Shown: positions 47,353 to 59,405 of the stretch, piece by piece
Layout of the letters: each line of letters begins with the position of its first letter
How positions within the stretch are numbered: the first letter of the stretch is position 1
Assembly (NCBI GenBank): GCA_963678675.1
Contig: OY783197.1
Coordinates: 29,137,470-29,201,469 of the forward strand
Direction: 5' to 3'
Length of the DNA stretch: 64,000 nucleotides
Source: Xiphydria camelus
Taxonomy: Eukaryota > Arthropoda > Insecta > Hymenoptera > Xiphydriidae
Made by a program: the position numbers and the translations under genes
Notes under the pieces: model-generated
The model's database searches: none
Seen by the model: only the letters and a program-made list of their open reading frames with translations
What the model was told of the DNA's origin: nothing

Positions 47353-48337
47353 ATATTGCTACTCAGCCGTACAAATAGTTCCTCTCCCCCAAAAAAAAGA
47401 AAGAAATAGATAACCATTAGCACGTGAGATATCGTTTGGAATTGGTAACTCCAAGGTAAGAAGTGCGTACTTTTGTAATGATGTCATTCGTAAACGATTT
47501 GGAATATTTTAATCAACTATGCTCCACTTTCAAATTGACTTTACAATTGAAGCTATAACGCTGATGCGTAGGTAACTTTTAATTGATTCCAACGCACATT
47601 CGAAATAATTTAACTTTTTCCGTAAATACGTTTGGGGCATGTTCGTTAATTTATACAGTTGCAGTATTTTGTTCTCACAAGATGTTCATGTCTATTTCTA
47701 CCATATTCATTACGTGCATTAAGTTAAAAAATTTACTATCATAAATCGCATAGCATTTTTGTTCAAACTTATAACAATTAGAAAATGATGCTGAATGCTT
47801 CCTTCTTATACATACGTTACACATACGGATATACGTGATTACGTTTGACCCGTCCACGCCTCGTCAACAGTCTCATAACCCAGCTGGATCACGTTCATCC
47901 GCGAGCGTGAAAGATAAGAAGGAGAAGGGAAAGGGGGGTGGGGAAGGGACGTAAGTATTTCCAACGTTCATCGGAGAAACAGTCGAGTAGAAACAATTAA
48001 ACGCGATACGGCTGGATGCTCGCCTCGTCGCTTTATCGTCGACTAGACGTCGGCCGCAACGGTGTACTTTCGACAATTGCCGCATTTCTCGCCGCGACAG
48101 TAGCGCGACCTCGGCGAGATAACGCTAGGACTGTGCTTAGCTCGGAAGTGAAGGGAAACAGCGTGGGCCAGGGGGGAGGAGAGGAAAAATCCGTAGAAAA
48201 TCCCCCTCGCAGACACATCGCGTCTCCTTTGCTCGCGAGATACGATAAACGATTTCCTCTTTCTCTCAGAGACGAATGAAGTTTTCAATTCGAGGGTCTT
48301 AATCTCGATCGTCGAACCGCGCGGTTTTACAACGGTG
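47353..48337. other. AT-rich then GC-rich noncoding block
   Basis: 47400-47830 is AT-rich without a recognisable repeat; the remainder is GC-rich. No gene is supported. Confidence 0.3.
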
Positions 48338-48517
48338 CGCTGATAAAAATGATTAGCTTGAAATGGCGAAACGCGACTGGTTAAACGCGTTTCATTAGTC
48401 CAACCAAGTGATTCTGACCAATAAGTGGTCAGCCTGATGAAACACACAGATGAAGGATCCATATTTCACCAAACGGTTCGGTCATCATCTTCAGGATTGT
48501 AGTTTGACTGACCGAGT
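48338..48517. mobile_element. MITE family A, copy 8, right end replaced by family C
   Basis: It begins CGCTGATAAAAATGATTAGC, carries the TGGCGAAACGCGAC, GGATCCATATTTCACCAAAC and TCAGGATTGTAGTTTGAC blocks, and stops at GACCGAG where the C element starts. The usual TTATTTTTCTCAGTG end is absent. Confidence 0.7.
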
Positions 48518-48518
48518 G

Positions 48519-48761
48519 CACGGAAAAAAATGATTTTACACTCTCTGCGGAGAACTCTTTGCCACCGCGACGAAAATGTTATCTGTGGCAGCAAAAAATA
48601 TCTCCAGTATATCCTCTGCCGGAAATTTTCTTCGGTAAAAATATTCGCTGTCCCAATAAATATCTTCGCTATCACTGGACATACCTTTTGTTGCCATGGA
48701 TAATATTTTGTCACGATAACAAAAAGTATCCGGCAAAACTGCGAAATCATTTATTTCCGTG
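48519..48761. mobile_element. MITE family C, copy 3
   Basis: The termini CACGGAAAAAAATGATTTTA and AAATCATTTATTTCCGTG are inverted. The interior has repeated GGCAGCAAAAAATATCTC / TTTTGTTGCCATGGATAATA blocks. It directly abuts the truncated A element. Confidence 0.75.
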
Positions 48762-49598
48762 CGAAACGACTCGACCGGACCTCATTCGTGTCGCCGAGTT
48801 TCGGGAAGGAACATTCGATGCACCGCCCCGCCGTGCAATGTCGACGAGACGTCACGTGGAGGGGGATTGCCACAGGGCGACGCGAACTTTGACAATCTCT
48901 CTCTGGGGGGGAGCGGAAAAGGGGCGAGCCTCCGGCGGCGCCCGCCGTCGATCGATCCCCTCGCGGGCGACGTCGCAAATTGAATTTTATCCCGCAGGTG
49001 GACCGCGCGGTTACGAATCCGACGCACGATTTCGGCACTTTTTCGATTTCCCGGATCTCCTCCTCGTCGAGAATGACGAAGCAGGGGAAGCGACGAGATA
49101 ACGACCTCGGTTCCGCGCGCGCGCGCGCGAGATGCACGTAGCGACTTCTAATTGGAGAAACGAAGCGTGCGCGAGTCGGAGAGAGTAATTGCTCGAGAAT
49201 ATCGCGCGAGACCGTATCCCGGAACTCCACCGCACGCCCGGCGCGAAATTGCGGCACGTCCGTCTCGAGAGCGTGGCCCCGAATTTCCGTTTTTGCCCCG
49301 GTTCATTTTCTCCGATGAACTTTCCTTTTCCCCCCCGATTGCAATTCGCGCTTCCGCCCGCGCACCCCCGACGCAGTTACCTTCCGAAGTACCCATCCGT
49401 CGCTACTCGTCTCCACACATGCGCGCCATAGTTGGCCGAGACACCCTCTATACGTGAACGAGCGCGTTAAGCACAGGTGGAAGCGGAGGAGCCGCATTTG
49501 AAAGCGCAATACGCCCGAACTAGAAACTCCACTCTGAATCTCTTATATCCTTCCTTCCTCCCTCCCTCCCTCATACCTTTCAACTCGCACGTCCCCTA
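48762..49598. other. GC-rich noncoding block
   Basis: No supportable gene. A (CG)n run lies near 49117 and a (TTCC/CTCC)n tract at about 49550-49572. Confidence 0.35.
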
Positions 49599-49600
49599 TA

Positions 49601-49918
49601 CAGGGTGTAAATTTACCAGGGCCACGTCCATTTATTTCCTTACTCTTACATAATACTTTAAGCGGCAATACCTTACAAGCTCGGTATCAGAAGATCATCA
49701 GTTTTGATAACAATTACCACCGAACGTTATCAACGATAATTGGAGCGTTTAAATGATAATTTGATGCAAAAACGACCATCGATTGCATGAAATTGCCGAA
49801 AAGTGATTCTTCCTCACGACAACTCTCGGACTCGTGTTGCTCGAGCCGTGAAAGGAACATCGATGGAGCTTTTGAATGGAAAGTTCTGCCGCACCCACCA
49901 GCGTAAATTTACACCCTG
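49601..49918. mobile_element. mariner-type MITE with TA duplication
   Basis: The perfect terminal inverted repeats CAGGGTGTAAATTTAC and GTAAATTTACACCCTG are flanked by TA on both sides (49599-49600, 49919-49920). The 318-bp interior has no transposase frame. TA duplication and the CAGGGTGT-type end fit the Tc1/mariner superfamily. It could be a deletion derivative of a larger element elsewhere in the genome. Confidence 0.8.
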
Positions 49919-49920
49919 TA

Positions 49921-51439
49921 CACCTCGCGCGACGATCTCCATCGCGGAAGAGCAGCGCAGAGATAGCGCACACGCCCTCTCCTCCTCGGACGTGCGTTAG
50001 ATGCATCAAAAGACGAACTCCGCATATGACGACTCCGCGACGTCGAGTGTGGTCGGCGTCGCGGATGCAGCTTTTCGAACGAAGAGGGGCGTCGCGCCGG
50101 TATAAGGGGTACAGGTGGCGGCACGCACGCACGGTATCCGCCGATGACGGATGTACAAATCGGGAAGACGTGCCTCTTCGACGCCGCGACGCTCGCGATT
50201 CCGCAGTCACGTACGTCGGCGGCGCGCGCTATGCCCCGGGGAGTCACGATCGTCGTAACTCGGAAAGACGACATTTCGCTGCGCTCTGTCTCGCGGCGTG
50301 CATTAGGGGGTGGGAGAGGGGGAGGTCGCGCGACCCGACTCCGATCGACGCGCCCCTCCCCTCGCCCCGCGGATCCGTTAATCACCCGAATTTCCTAATT
50401 GCTATCGCTTCTCGTTATTATTACATGGGACCCTCTTCCTCTCAACCCCTCCTCTCCACCCACCTCTCCGCCGTCCCCATCGCCTCGACGCGAAGGAGAG
50501 TAGGTTAAATATGCGAGCTTTTCATTTTTTATCCGGACGGAATATACGTTCGAATTATGATCGAAAGTTTTACAGTCGTATGTGAATATTAGATATACCT
50601 ATACCCACGAAGGGGATAGATTAAGAATTTAGCGTGGTTAGAGTATAGGTTGTATCGAGAGGAGGCGGGGCGGCAAGGGCGGCGGATCGATGCGAATGAT
50701 TAATAACCCGGCGCTAATAAATACAATATTAAATTCCTTCCTTCGAGCGATGACCCGTCAACCCGCGTGAATTGGCCGCGTCAGGGGCGAGAGAATAAAA
50801 GGACCGGAAGAACGGGCGCGGAGGGTTGACGGGGAGGGGAGCATCCGGAAAGGCCTCTCTTCGGTATATAGATGTAATAATTAATTCGTCATTTCTGAAA
50901 CCTACGCTGCCGAAGAAACGCGGGAGGAACGGCAAGTGAAGGGAGGAGAGCAAATACCGTATTCGATCTCCGAGAAGACGTCCGCCGATGACGTACCATA
51001 TCATAATAGGTATATGCGATCGGATCGCGTACGAAGATCGCGTACCGAAAATATGCCTCGTCGGTATTTTTCAACGCGAAAAGAATCAGGCGATACGTGT
51101 ATACCCCGCGGGCTTCCGAGGAAGGGAAAATTACATCCCTCTCTCTCCCGCTACCTCGTTAGCCCGCAATATTTTATACCAATTTCCGCGGGAGATGCGA
51201 ATCTTCCGTGTCCCGCGCATCCGTTCTCTCCTTTCGCTGGCGAAATTGCCCACCGAAACGAGCTTAATACCGATGAGGCGGAAGGAGGAGAAGCGAGAAG
51301 ATTTCATCACGAGAGGCATTAGTGCACTCCTCGATTCGCAGGAATTCGAACGCGATAATCTATCGTATACGTAGGGGCCGATACGTTGAGCGGGGCCGAA
51401 AGTGCAGGAAGTAAAAAAGTGTCATTTGATAAATTTTCA
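49921..51439. other. GC-rich noncoding block
   Basis: No supportable gene. The plus frames at 50936-51374 have somewhat less biased composition than the neighbours but overlap each other and show no motif. Confidence 0.35.
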
Positions 51440-51618
51440 CGTTATGTCATATATGGATTATACATGATTCCTGTATTAACGATATAAGGACTATTGTATA
51501 TAGATTTTTAAACGATCCATATATGTAGTCTTTATATAGTTGATTTCGAAATCCTGTGTAATCCACATACATGTCCAAAACCACATACGGATCATACAAA
51601 GAGCTCTTTCGCTTGGGA
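51440..51618. mobile_element. MITE family K, copy 6 (degraded left end)
   Basis: TCATATATGGATTATACATG, TATATAGATTTTTAAACG and GAGCTCTTTCGCTTGGGA preserve the K pattern. The left TCCCAGGCGG end is not recognisable. Confidence 0.65.
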
Positions 51619-52646
51619 TGCCAACGTTTCATTTATTCGCAATCAGGGTTCTCCAGCAGCTGTCGCATACGGATACTATTTCTACTCAACGCGATCATCA
51701 AATAGTCAATTATATTTGCAAACCAATCGAATGGTACTTTTTACTCCTTTCCACTTTTAGCCCGACTCTGCCCTATACACGTACAGGTATACCTACGTTA
51801 CTATCAGCGACCGGCGACAGGAGCGGCCCTCTCCGCCAGTTTCCCAAGTATCGGCACGTAGTGTAACGACGAACCCGAGGTGTAATCCCGCGCGAGTTTC
51901 TCGAGAGTCTCAGACGCCGAGGGGTTCGATCGCGGCAGGAAGGCGCGGGGCGACCAGATGCCCCTCACCAAACTCGAGCGTCGAACTTGGCGGGGTGGGG
52001 CGCGCGATGCAGCGCGCGAGAAAGGACGCGGCCTCCGGGTCGAAAGTTTATCGTTATTTCGCGTACGTATCGGCCGGGGGAAGGGGTCCGACGCCCACCC
52101 GGGCTAATATCATTTTAAAACGAAAGTTTTCGCTTTGCGAACTTTTGTTTATTATTTTTCTACGCGCCCCCTCCCGTCGCGAACGGCCGGAGCAACGAAA
52201 TCGCGGGTCCGAGCTCGAACTTCCGTTACGCTCGACTTTCCTTCCGCGCGCCCAGCCCGGGCGCTCCCCCCCCGACTACTCTCGCGATATACTACCTACT
52301 TCCTTTTTTGCCGTCGCCGGGCGTCCATGGTTTTCGAGTTACCGCGCGCGAGCGAGCGCGGCTCTTCGGAAACGCGCGGCCCGCGCTCTGCTCCTCCACG
52401 TGCGCCCCGACTGCCGTGCCACTTCGCAAACGAGAAGGGATGTGCCGGCAAAAAGCTCCAACTTGCTCCGCGCGCGAATGAAAGGGACTCGGAGTTTTCG
52501 TCGCCGCGGTGCGCGCGGTTCGGACTGAGATGCGAGGGATGAGGGAGGGAGGGAGGGAGGGAGGGAGGAAATGCGAGAATATACCGAACTTGCCGAGGAG
52601 AGTGCGTCGGAGAGTCATCGTCGATTTGATATCGATTTTTGCCCTA
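51619..52646. other. GC-rich noncoding block
   Basis: No supportable gene. A (GGGA)n tract lies at about 52543-52567. Confidence 0.35.
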
Positions 52647-52803
52647 CACTGAGAGAGAAAGAATTTGTCGATTCGAGTAACCGTCGAGATAAATAGTGCC
52701 GGAAACATGTTTGCTCGAGGCAGGCATATGTTCGTTCGATTGAACGAATCTACACAAACTCGTCTCCAGAATTTTAGTTAAATTGACCACATTTTTTTCT
52801 CAG
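52647..52803. mobile_element. A-like MITE with TA flanks
   Basis: The left end CACTGAGAGAGAAAGAATTT and the right part GTCTCCAGAATTTTAGTTAA plus TTTTTTTCTCAG match A-type ends, but the left interior (TTCGAGTAACCGTCGA) instead matches the sequence from 11914. TA lies at both edges (52645-52646, 52804-52805). It may be a chimera or a sister family. Confidence 0.55.
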
Positions 52804-54058
52804 TACGAGAGGAACGATGAAATTTCTCTCCGCAGCATCTTCCACGCCGGTGATTGGCTCGTTCGACCGCGTCGATGTACACACAGCGGGACGTCGGAAT
52901 CGTGCGGCCCGATATCGTGAAAACCACCGAGAGAGGCGGCCGGACGGAAACGCGACGTTTCATTTTTCCTCCCTCCTCGCTACTTTCCACCGCTCTACGT
53001 TCCGTCGCAATTGCGCGCCGAGGGAAATAACGAAAAAGCAACGGAATATCTCTTTACTTCAAATTATAAAATTCGTCCTCGCGCGCGCGCGCTCAGAAAA
53101 GAAACGAACAGCTTCAATTAACATAATTATCGAGATGGTTTAATTACGAGAGAGAGAAAGAGAGAGGGGGAGGGGCAAGAACGCAGGGGAGCGAGGCGAG
53201 AGGAAGGAAGGAAGCCGCGGCGGAACGCGCGATGAAATTTAACACCAAACGCCGGGCAAGAAAAAGCGACGGGCGATAGAACGGCTTTATTAAAGTACTC
53301 CTCTTTTGCCGAGGCAGTCGGCGAATGGAAGGAAAGTTTCAACGCTGAAAGGATTATGACGAAAACCACCACCCGCCGGCGCTTCCGCCGCGCTCAAAGG
53401 CTTGCCCCGTGTGCGCGCGCGATAATCGGCGGAGTAATTTCCCGAACACCTCCTCCCGCGACCCACTTTCCTCGCACCTTCTTCATCATTCTCGCCGCGG
53501 CCATATCTCTCCCCGGGGAGGAAGTTCAAAATATTCTAAAGTCTCTCGCGTCGAGAGAGAGAGAGCGAGACGTCGGGGGCGAATCTCGACGGGGAGGAAG
53601 ACTTTTATATCGGCGGAAAGGGCCGACGCGATTTTTTTCTTTTCACCCTGTCTTCCCGCGCGCGCCTTTCAATCCGTGTAATTTGGCAAAAATCGACGGA
53701 AAACGCGAGCGCGGTCCCGCGGCAAGGCAATCGAATCGCGGGCGAGACAAGCAGGGCTCCTACTCGATGATTTTTTAGATGTTTGATCATTTTTTTTCAA
53801 TCGAGTCAATAGAAAATCATTCTTGTTTCAAAAAGTCATAAGAAGTCATTAAGTATTTCAAAGATTTCGTCCGTCGATTTGTTCAATCATTTCACGATAC
53901 CTTCTCGCCGTTGAGAGAGAGAGAGAAACGATGCGACAATTCGTTTGAATTCTTAGTGTCGAGACGGTCGTGCTAGCAGAGAGAGTGCACAGATTTTGTA
54001 AATCGTTATGATGGTTAAATTTCGATTACAAACCTCAATCATTTTCTCTCAGTATTAT
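52804..54058. other. GC-rich noncoding block
   Basis: No supportable gene. GA-rich tracts occur near 53150 and 53553, with an AT-rich stretch at 53765-53880. Confidence 0.35.
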
Positions 54059-54295
54059 TTTTCCAGACGAAAAAGTTCTATATATTTTGTACACAATCCA
54101 GATGTAAATTTGGTCATATATATAAATTATGCATAATTTCTATCTTAAATATATAAGGACTGCGCATGGATCATACAAACATTCAAAAGTCCAAATATAG
54201 CCCTTACATGGTTAGTAATATAGAAAAAAATACATGATTCATACATGAGCAAATCCACATATGTATACAAAATATATAGAACTTTTCCGCTTTGG
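54059..54295. mobile_element. MITE family K, copy 7
   Basis: The ends TTTCCAGACGAAAAAGTTC and GAACTTTTCCGCTTTGG are inverted and degraded from TCCCAGGCGGAAAA. The AT-rich palindromic interior is of K type. Confidence 0.7.
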
Positions 54296-55082
54296 CCCTC
54301 GAAATTTTACCGAATTTATTATAAATACCATTAGACCGCTTCTTCTCATTCCTTCATAATAATACTCAAGCGAGGAAAGATTGGTCCTTTTTTAATCGTT
54401 TTTCTTCGTACGAGGAGTCATTTGAACCCACTATTTCTGAACATCCGACTGGATGATGAAAGCCCTGGAGAAGTGATCTCAGACGCTCAGAGGCGTCAGA
54501 GCTATTCGCGGACTGCATCCGGGTACGCGGCGCTGGAAAAGCGCAAACCTCATATCGTACGTCGGCAAATATTCATAAGTCAAATATCGTGCGCTCGTCG
54601 AGTACCGAGACGAAGAGTACGAGAGGACGTATACAGAGATACGTAGAATACATAAGACGACTCCCCCCCGTCTCTCCAACCTCTCGCGGCCCTTTTCGCT
54701 CAATTCGTCGAGGCAGCCGAGCTCCCCCGCGACGAAAACATCCGCGGAGACTCGACGCGCAAAAATAGTCGACGCGCCGCGGGTATCGCGAACAAAATAG
54801 GTACTTTTTTCTTTTCCGCATCGATATCCGTAGATTCACTCGACGTTAAAATCACGTATCTACTGTAAGCACGTCGTATCCCCGGAGGTGGCGAAGGATC
54901 AAAGAAAACAAAACGCGGGGGGAACGTTTGCGCGATTACGCGCCGAACAAAAGACGCCGCGATGAGGGAAGCGGATGCGAAATGAAGAGGAACGGTAGAG
55001 AGAGGGAAAGTGAGAGAAAGAGGGAGTTTCTCGTAAAGCAACCACTCGCTAAATTGCCGCGTAAGTATACGCCAGCGTACAT
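54296..55082. other. Noncoding block
   Basis: No supportable gene or repeat. Confidence 0.3.
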
Positions 55083-55343
55083 AACTGAGAAAAAATTCAG
55101 TTGTTTCAAGCAAATTGTTTAAATTGAGGGTTAAGTTTTGTTAAACCAACCATTTACAAAATTTGTAAATTAACTACAATTATAACTACAATTTTTCAGT
55201 AAAAATTACAGCAGCGCTTAGCAACTTTTACAAATTTTACTACAATTTTTACCAAAATTGTAGTTATCGTTATGATAAATTGGCCCTGTCCCAAAGTTTA
55301 CTAGAAACTTTGTAAATACTATGATTAATTTTTCTTCCGTAAA
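55083..55343. mobile_element. MITE containing a family B core, copy 3
   Basis: It starts ACTGAGAAAAAATTCAG and ends TTAATTTTTCTTCCGT. The core has AACTACAATTTTTCAGTAAA and TTTTTACCAAAATTGTAGTT in inverted arrangement, and AAATTGGCCCTGTCCC as in the copy at 18472-18720. Confidence 0.6.
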
Positions 55344-57060
55344 TAATTAACCGTCCAATCACAGGTATATATAATCATCGAGAGAAAGAGAAAAAGCAAG
55401 AAAAAACATTCATCCAACCGGTCCCAGCGACCGAACTCCGCTTAAGCTTAATACAATAGCGAAATTACGAAAGGGTGGAAATAGGAAGCCGGAATTTCAC
55501 CCGCGGCGGAGACGCGTCGGGGTGACTCGCGTTACCGCGCCGCGACGTCTCGCGCCGAGCGGGTGGTTGGGAACGGTGGCGATGACGTCGCGTCGACAAT
55601 GGAAGAGCGGGGTGCCAGTCGGCCGGACCATTATCCGTCGCACCCGTGGGACAAAGAGAAGTCCGCCCGCGCGAACGGCGAAACCTCTGCCGCACCGAGA
55701 TCTCGCGCGCACGTTTGGCGCCTCACCTCCTCTCTCGAATCCCTCCGCGCGCGCGCGCACGCGAGAGACAATCGAACGTTAAATCACGAGGTTACGTGGA
55801 ATAGTTCCGTGGCAGCGGGGCGAGCGGAAGAATTCCGTCCTGCGATCGATCCGCCAGGCGTTGTACGACGCCCCGCTGTCTCCCGAAAAGGATGCGGGAC
55901 TCGAAATCGCGAAAGGATGCGTGTACTTCTCGCGAGATTACCGCCGTGCGCGCCGAAGATTGAGAATCCTTCGATCGCCCTCGCCGAAGCGAATGCAATA
56001 ACACACGATCCCGATTTCAGCTCCCATCCGGTCAGATGTTCAAAAATAGTGGGTTTTGATGACTTTAAATTTGAAAAAAAAAATGACCAATCTTTCCTCA
56101 TCAGAGTATCATGAAGGGATAAGAAAAAACGGTCTGATGGTGTTTGTATTAGATTCGGTTGAGTTTTGAGGAAACAATATTGAAAGGAAATAATTGAGTT
56201 TTGTAATCGAAATAATTTCTTTTCGTAAGACCACATCGAAAGTGTGAGGAATGGAAGATAAATGAAATCACTGTTTAACGATCAAATAGAGTTTGCGTTC
56301 AGCAGCGGGAATGTAACGAGAAATTATTTGACAAATCAAGGGACATAATCTGAAAAATAATGACTCCCCCCTAATGACTTTTCGAAATTAAAGTGAATTT
56401 CTACTGAATCGAATGAAAAAAATGGCCAAACCCTGCGATTTCTTTCGCCGCGTCGAGACTTTTAACGCGCGCGAAGAGCGGGTGGGGTCGCGGCAGTTAG
56501 GGTGGCGGTTTGTAAATGTGACGCGAGCTTTCCAGGCACTCCCTCCCTCCCTCCTGCCCTTCCCTTCGTTCAACCCTTTTTTTCGCGCGCGAACCATTCA
56601 TTCATTTTTCCGAACACAAAAGAACGCCGCCTCTTGATTTTCAACCCTTCCGTCGACATCATCCCGCCACGACTCCCTTTCCCTTCTCTTCTATACGTCA
56701 TCATATCCGCGCAATCATCGAGGGTAATTAGGCGGCCTCTCTTCTCCCAGCTTCGCTTCACCTTTTCCTCGCGCGCTCCGCGAACTCGATAATTCGTTCG
56801 TTTGCTTATCGCGCGACGCGTATCTACGATAGGTTTACCTACTCAACAAACCCAGCCAGACATGTTTGTAAAATTAGCAGCAACTTTACGAAAACCTAGA
56901 TCACCACAAAGTGCAGCAATTGTGTGTATTTTATGAGACTTCCCTCGGGGGGTGCTGTTATTTATGTTATTAAATGATGAAATTACATCTCGGAAATGAT
57001 AAGCAAATTTAACACATTTTACAGTGATACGGTAAGTTAAATTTTACGTACGTTTGTTAT
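55344..57060. other. Noncoding block
   Basis: 55440-56030 and 56440-56830 are GC-rich with chance frames. 56040-56400 and 56860-57060 are AT-rich islands that I cannot assign to any repeat family. Confidence 0.35.
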
Positions 57061-57062
57061 CT

Positions 57063-57063
<1 letters not shown>

Positions 57064-57113
<50 letters not shown>
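57064..57113. repeat. (GA)n microsatellite, ~50 bp
   Basis: It is a nearly perfect GA dinucleotide run of about 25 repeats. Confidence 0.9.
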
Positions 57114-57115
<2 letters not shown>

Positions 57116-57518
57116 CATTCGGTCCAGAGTAGTCGAGATGCTACGCTACCACGTCCCCCGACCTCGAGTTCAAACGAACCTACACTGCCGTTCGGCGGCG
57201 GGATGGGAACGATTCCCGAGCGTTCCCGTATTTCTCAAGTTCCGTCTTTCGCGCCCCGGCAGAGTCGACTCGGTCGGCGGTATCGGTTTTCAATTTGCAT
57301 TTCCCAATACCTCGCCGTACATCATTCCATTACAAACCGCCTTCGTCCGTGTTCGGCGTACGGGCGCGCGGCGTTTCGCCCGCGAACAAAAAGTTCGGAT
57401 CCCTCGCTGGCGGGACAAAAGACGCACGCGCTACTAAACACAACAGACAGTTGACGCGTGGCGCGCGACGGAATTGGTCGGCACTTCGCGTCCTCCTTCT
57501 TCTACGTCGAAACGCGCG

Positions 57519-57662
57519 ATGCGCTATTCGCTATTCGCGATAAGCTTCGCGCTAATGCTGGTGGTCATTGTGACACTGCGCGCTACTGTATTCAGGGGTG
57601 GGGAGAATTGCGAGAGCACGGGGAGTGGGAGATACTGGCAAGCAAGACGGGAAGAGGGATGA
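57519..57662 (+). CDS. Possible short ORF with a signal-anchor-like N-terminus
   Basis: The frame encodes 47 residues: MRYSLFAISFALMLVVIVTL, then a hydrophilic stretch with one Cys, ending at TGA. A 17-residue fully hydrophobic core after a short basic start is uncommon in this Arg-rich background and would suit a signal anchor of a type II membrane protein. No convincing splice donor follows (CAGGG|GTGGGG is weak), no family is recognised, and chance is quite possible. Confidence 0.2.
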   Translation: MRYSLFAISFALMLVVIVTLRATVFRGGENCESTGSGRYWQARREEG

Positions 57663-58026
57663 AAAGGGGAAGGCGCGGGATGAGAACGCAAAAACGGAGA
57701 GAATGCTTGCGCGTTGGTTGAATATTTATGCGCTACACGCGTCGAGAGGATTAGCCGAGAGAGTAGAGAGAGCGGTGCCATTTATTAAAAGGATTAAATT
57801 AGATTGCGTTTAACCACTGGCTCGGAGCGCGCTGGTCCCGCGTTATAACCGAATGTCGGAGGAACGGATTTCGAGCGAGATCGCCGCGCGCTCTACACCT
57901 AGCGTCAATGTGTGATTCTGGTGGACTCGCTTTAGGCGACGGTACTTCACCGAGTCGATCATAATTGAATGGTACGAGCAGATCTTTCCTTTTACCATGA
58001 AGCGTTAATCAAAATTAGCGTTCACG
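57663..58026. other. Noncoding block
   Basis: No supportable feature. Confidence 0.3.
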
Positions 58027-58279
58027 CACAGAGAAAAAGAATCAGTTGAATTTACTGGTAATGACCGAGTCGCCAGTAATTATCAATTTATGTCAATGAA
58101 ATATTTCAATACATCGATTAGATATCTCTTCCTTGCAATCCTGTGGAATAGTGTGTGATCGTGAGGAAGAAGCATCATAAATATGGGAAAGAGATTTGAT
58201 TGATGTAAATTGATAATTACTTGCGACCCCGCAGGTAATGTTTAGTAGATCCAATTAAGGGTCTTTTTCTCTCGGGGTG
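58027..58279. mobile_element. MITE family H, copy 2
   Basis: The ends CACAGAGAAAAAGAATCAG and TCTTTTTCTCTCGGGGTG are inverted. It shares with copies 1 and 3 the TACATCGATTAGATATCTC, CTTCCTTGCAATC and AATTACTTGCGACCCCGCA blocks. It lies 35 bp from copy 3 in the same orientation. Confidence 0.75.
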
Positions 58280-58314
58280 GTAAATCACTACGATTTACTC
58301 GAATCTTTCAGCTA

Positions 58315-58582
58315 CACGGAGAACAAGAATTAGTCGGATCTCTGCTGAAAATTACTTGCGGAGTCGTTAGTAATTACATAGGTACTCACATTTATATCGA
58401 TGACATTTTTCAATGCATCAATTAGACGTCTCTTCCTTACAATCGTGTGGATGTATGTGATTGCGAGAAAGAAATATCAGATTAACACACACATGAAAAG
58501 AGATTTCACTGATGTAAATAAGTAATTATTTGCGACCCCGCAAGTAATTTTTAATAGATCCAACTAATTCTTTTTCTCGGTG
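58315..58582. mobile_element. MITE family H, copy 3, with TA flanks
   Basis: It starts CACGGAGAACAAGAATTAG and ends CTAATTCTTTTTCTCGGTG, a good inverted repeat, and is flanked by TA on both sides (58313-58314, 58583-58584). Internal blocks match copies 1 and 2. The TA duplication suggests Tc1/mariner-type mobilisation. Confidence 0.8.
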
Positions 58583-58584
58583 TA

Positions 58585-59039
58585 CGATTGACTCGATTGA
58601 AGTACCGTCATGCAAAGCAATTCGATCAGAATCACATTGACGCTAGGCGTACAACCGACGAATCGCAACGTGAACGATCGCCGATATAGCTGCACACGAA
58701 CGTATTTATACGACTCGTACGCTTACACACGACGCGACAGCGATTCACGGCGGTCCGTGAAGTCGCGAGCGACACTCGACCAGTGGATCGTGGTATTCTC
58801 AACGGCGGTAATTAATCCGAGGTCCGCGTCAAACGAGCCGCGCAGCCACCGCTGTACCGGCGGCACCTGGTAGGTCGGTACGTATACGGATGACAAATTA
58901 CCGTTACGTCGGTCATTGCCGCGCCCTGGGGTCCATCCATCGCCGAAAGTGACGCCGCTGACGTAATATTCTCGACGTCGAACAAAATCGCGGCGTTCGA
59001 CGAGAGATCCGAGAGCAAAATCTCTCAATTCGTCCACAC
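58585..59039. other. Noncoding block
   Basis: No supportable gene. Frames on both strands (58610-58873 plus, 58723-59037 minus) were examined and show no recognisable domain. Confidence 0.3.
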
Positions 59040-59193
59040 GAAAAAAAAAACAGCAATTTTTACCACTTCATCTAGTGGCGCTGAGGCCCGAACGCGTTTT
59101 CAAGAATTTCTACGGAGGAAACTGTTCTGTGTACTGCTTTACGACGGTAAATGAAAATGTCACTTTGCACACCCCGGGGAAAAAACCTAATTG
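59040..59193 (+). repeat. Repeat family N, single copy
   Basis: It matches one unit of the 29517-29885 tandem pair: ACAGCAATTTTTACCACTTC, GGCGCTGAGGCCCGAACG, TTTTCAAGAATTTCTACGGA. It diverges towards the end. Confidence 0.6.
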
Positions 59194-59405
59194 AATACGA
59201 ACCTGTGATGGACAAATTTATTTCAGACGAACAGGAATTTATTCGCATCGAACTGAAGTCTACTTGAATTGAATAGATGTCCTACCAGATCTGTGCTCGA
59301 TTAAAAAGATATGCAAAACGTTCGATCGATTCGAATAGACTTCAGTTCGACGCGAATAAATTCCTATTCATCTCAAATAAATTTTTCCATCAGGTTCGTG
59401 TTCAA
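59194..59405. mobile_element. Foldback element with ~80-bp arms
   Basis: The left arm (ACGAACCTGTGATGGACAAA ... AGGAATTTATTCGCATCGAA, CTGAAGTCTA) is mirrored by the right arm (TAGACTTCAGTTCGACGCG ... TTTTTCCATCAGGTTCGTGT). It is noncoding and probably an independent foldback MITE. Confidence 0.7.

Noticed and set aside
50936..51374. Two overlapping 128-residue plus ORFs with more balanced composition
   Set aside because: They lie in different frames over the same DNA, show no motif, and no splice or start context prefers either.
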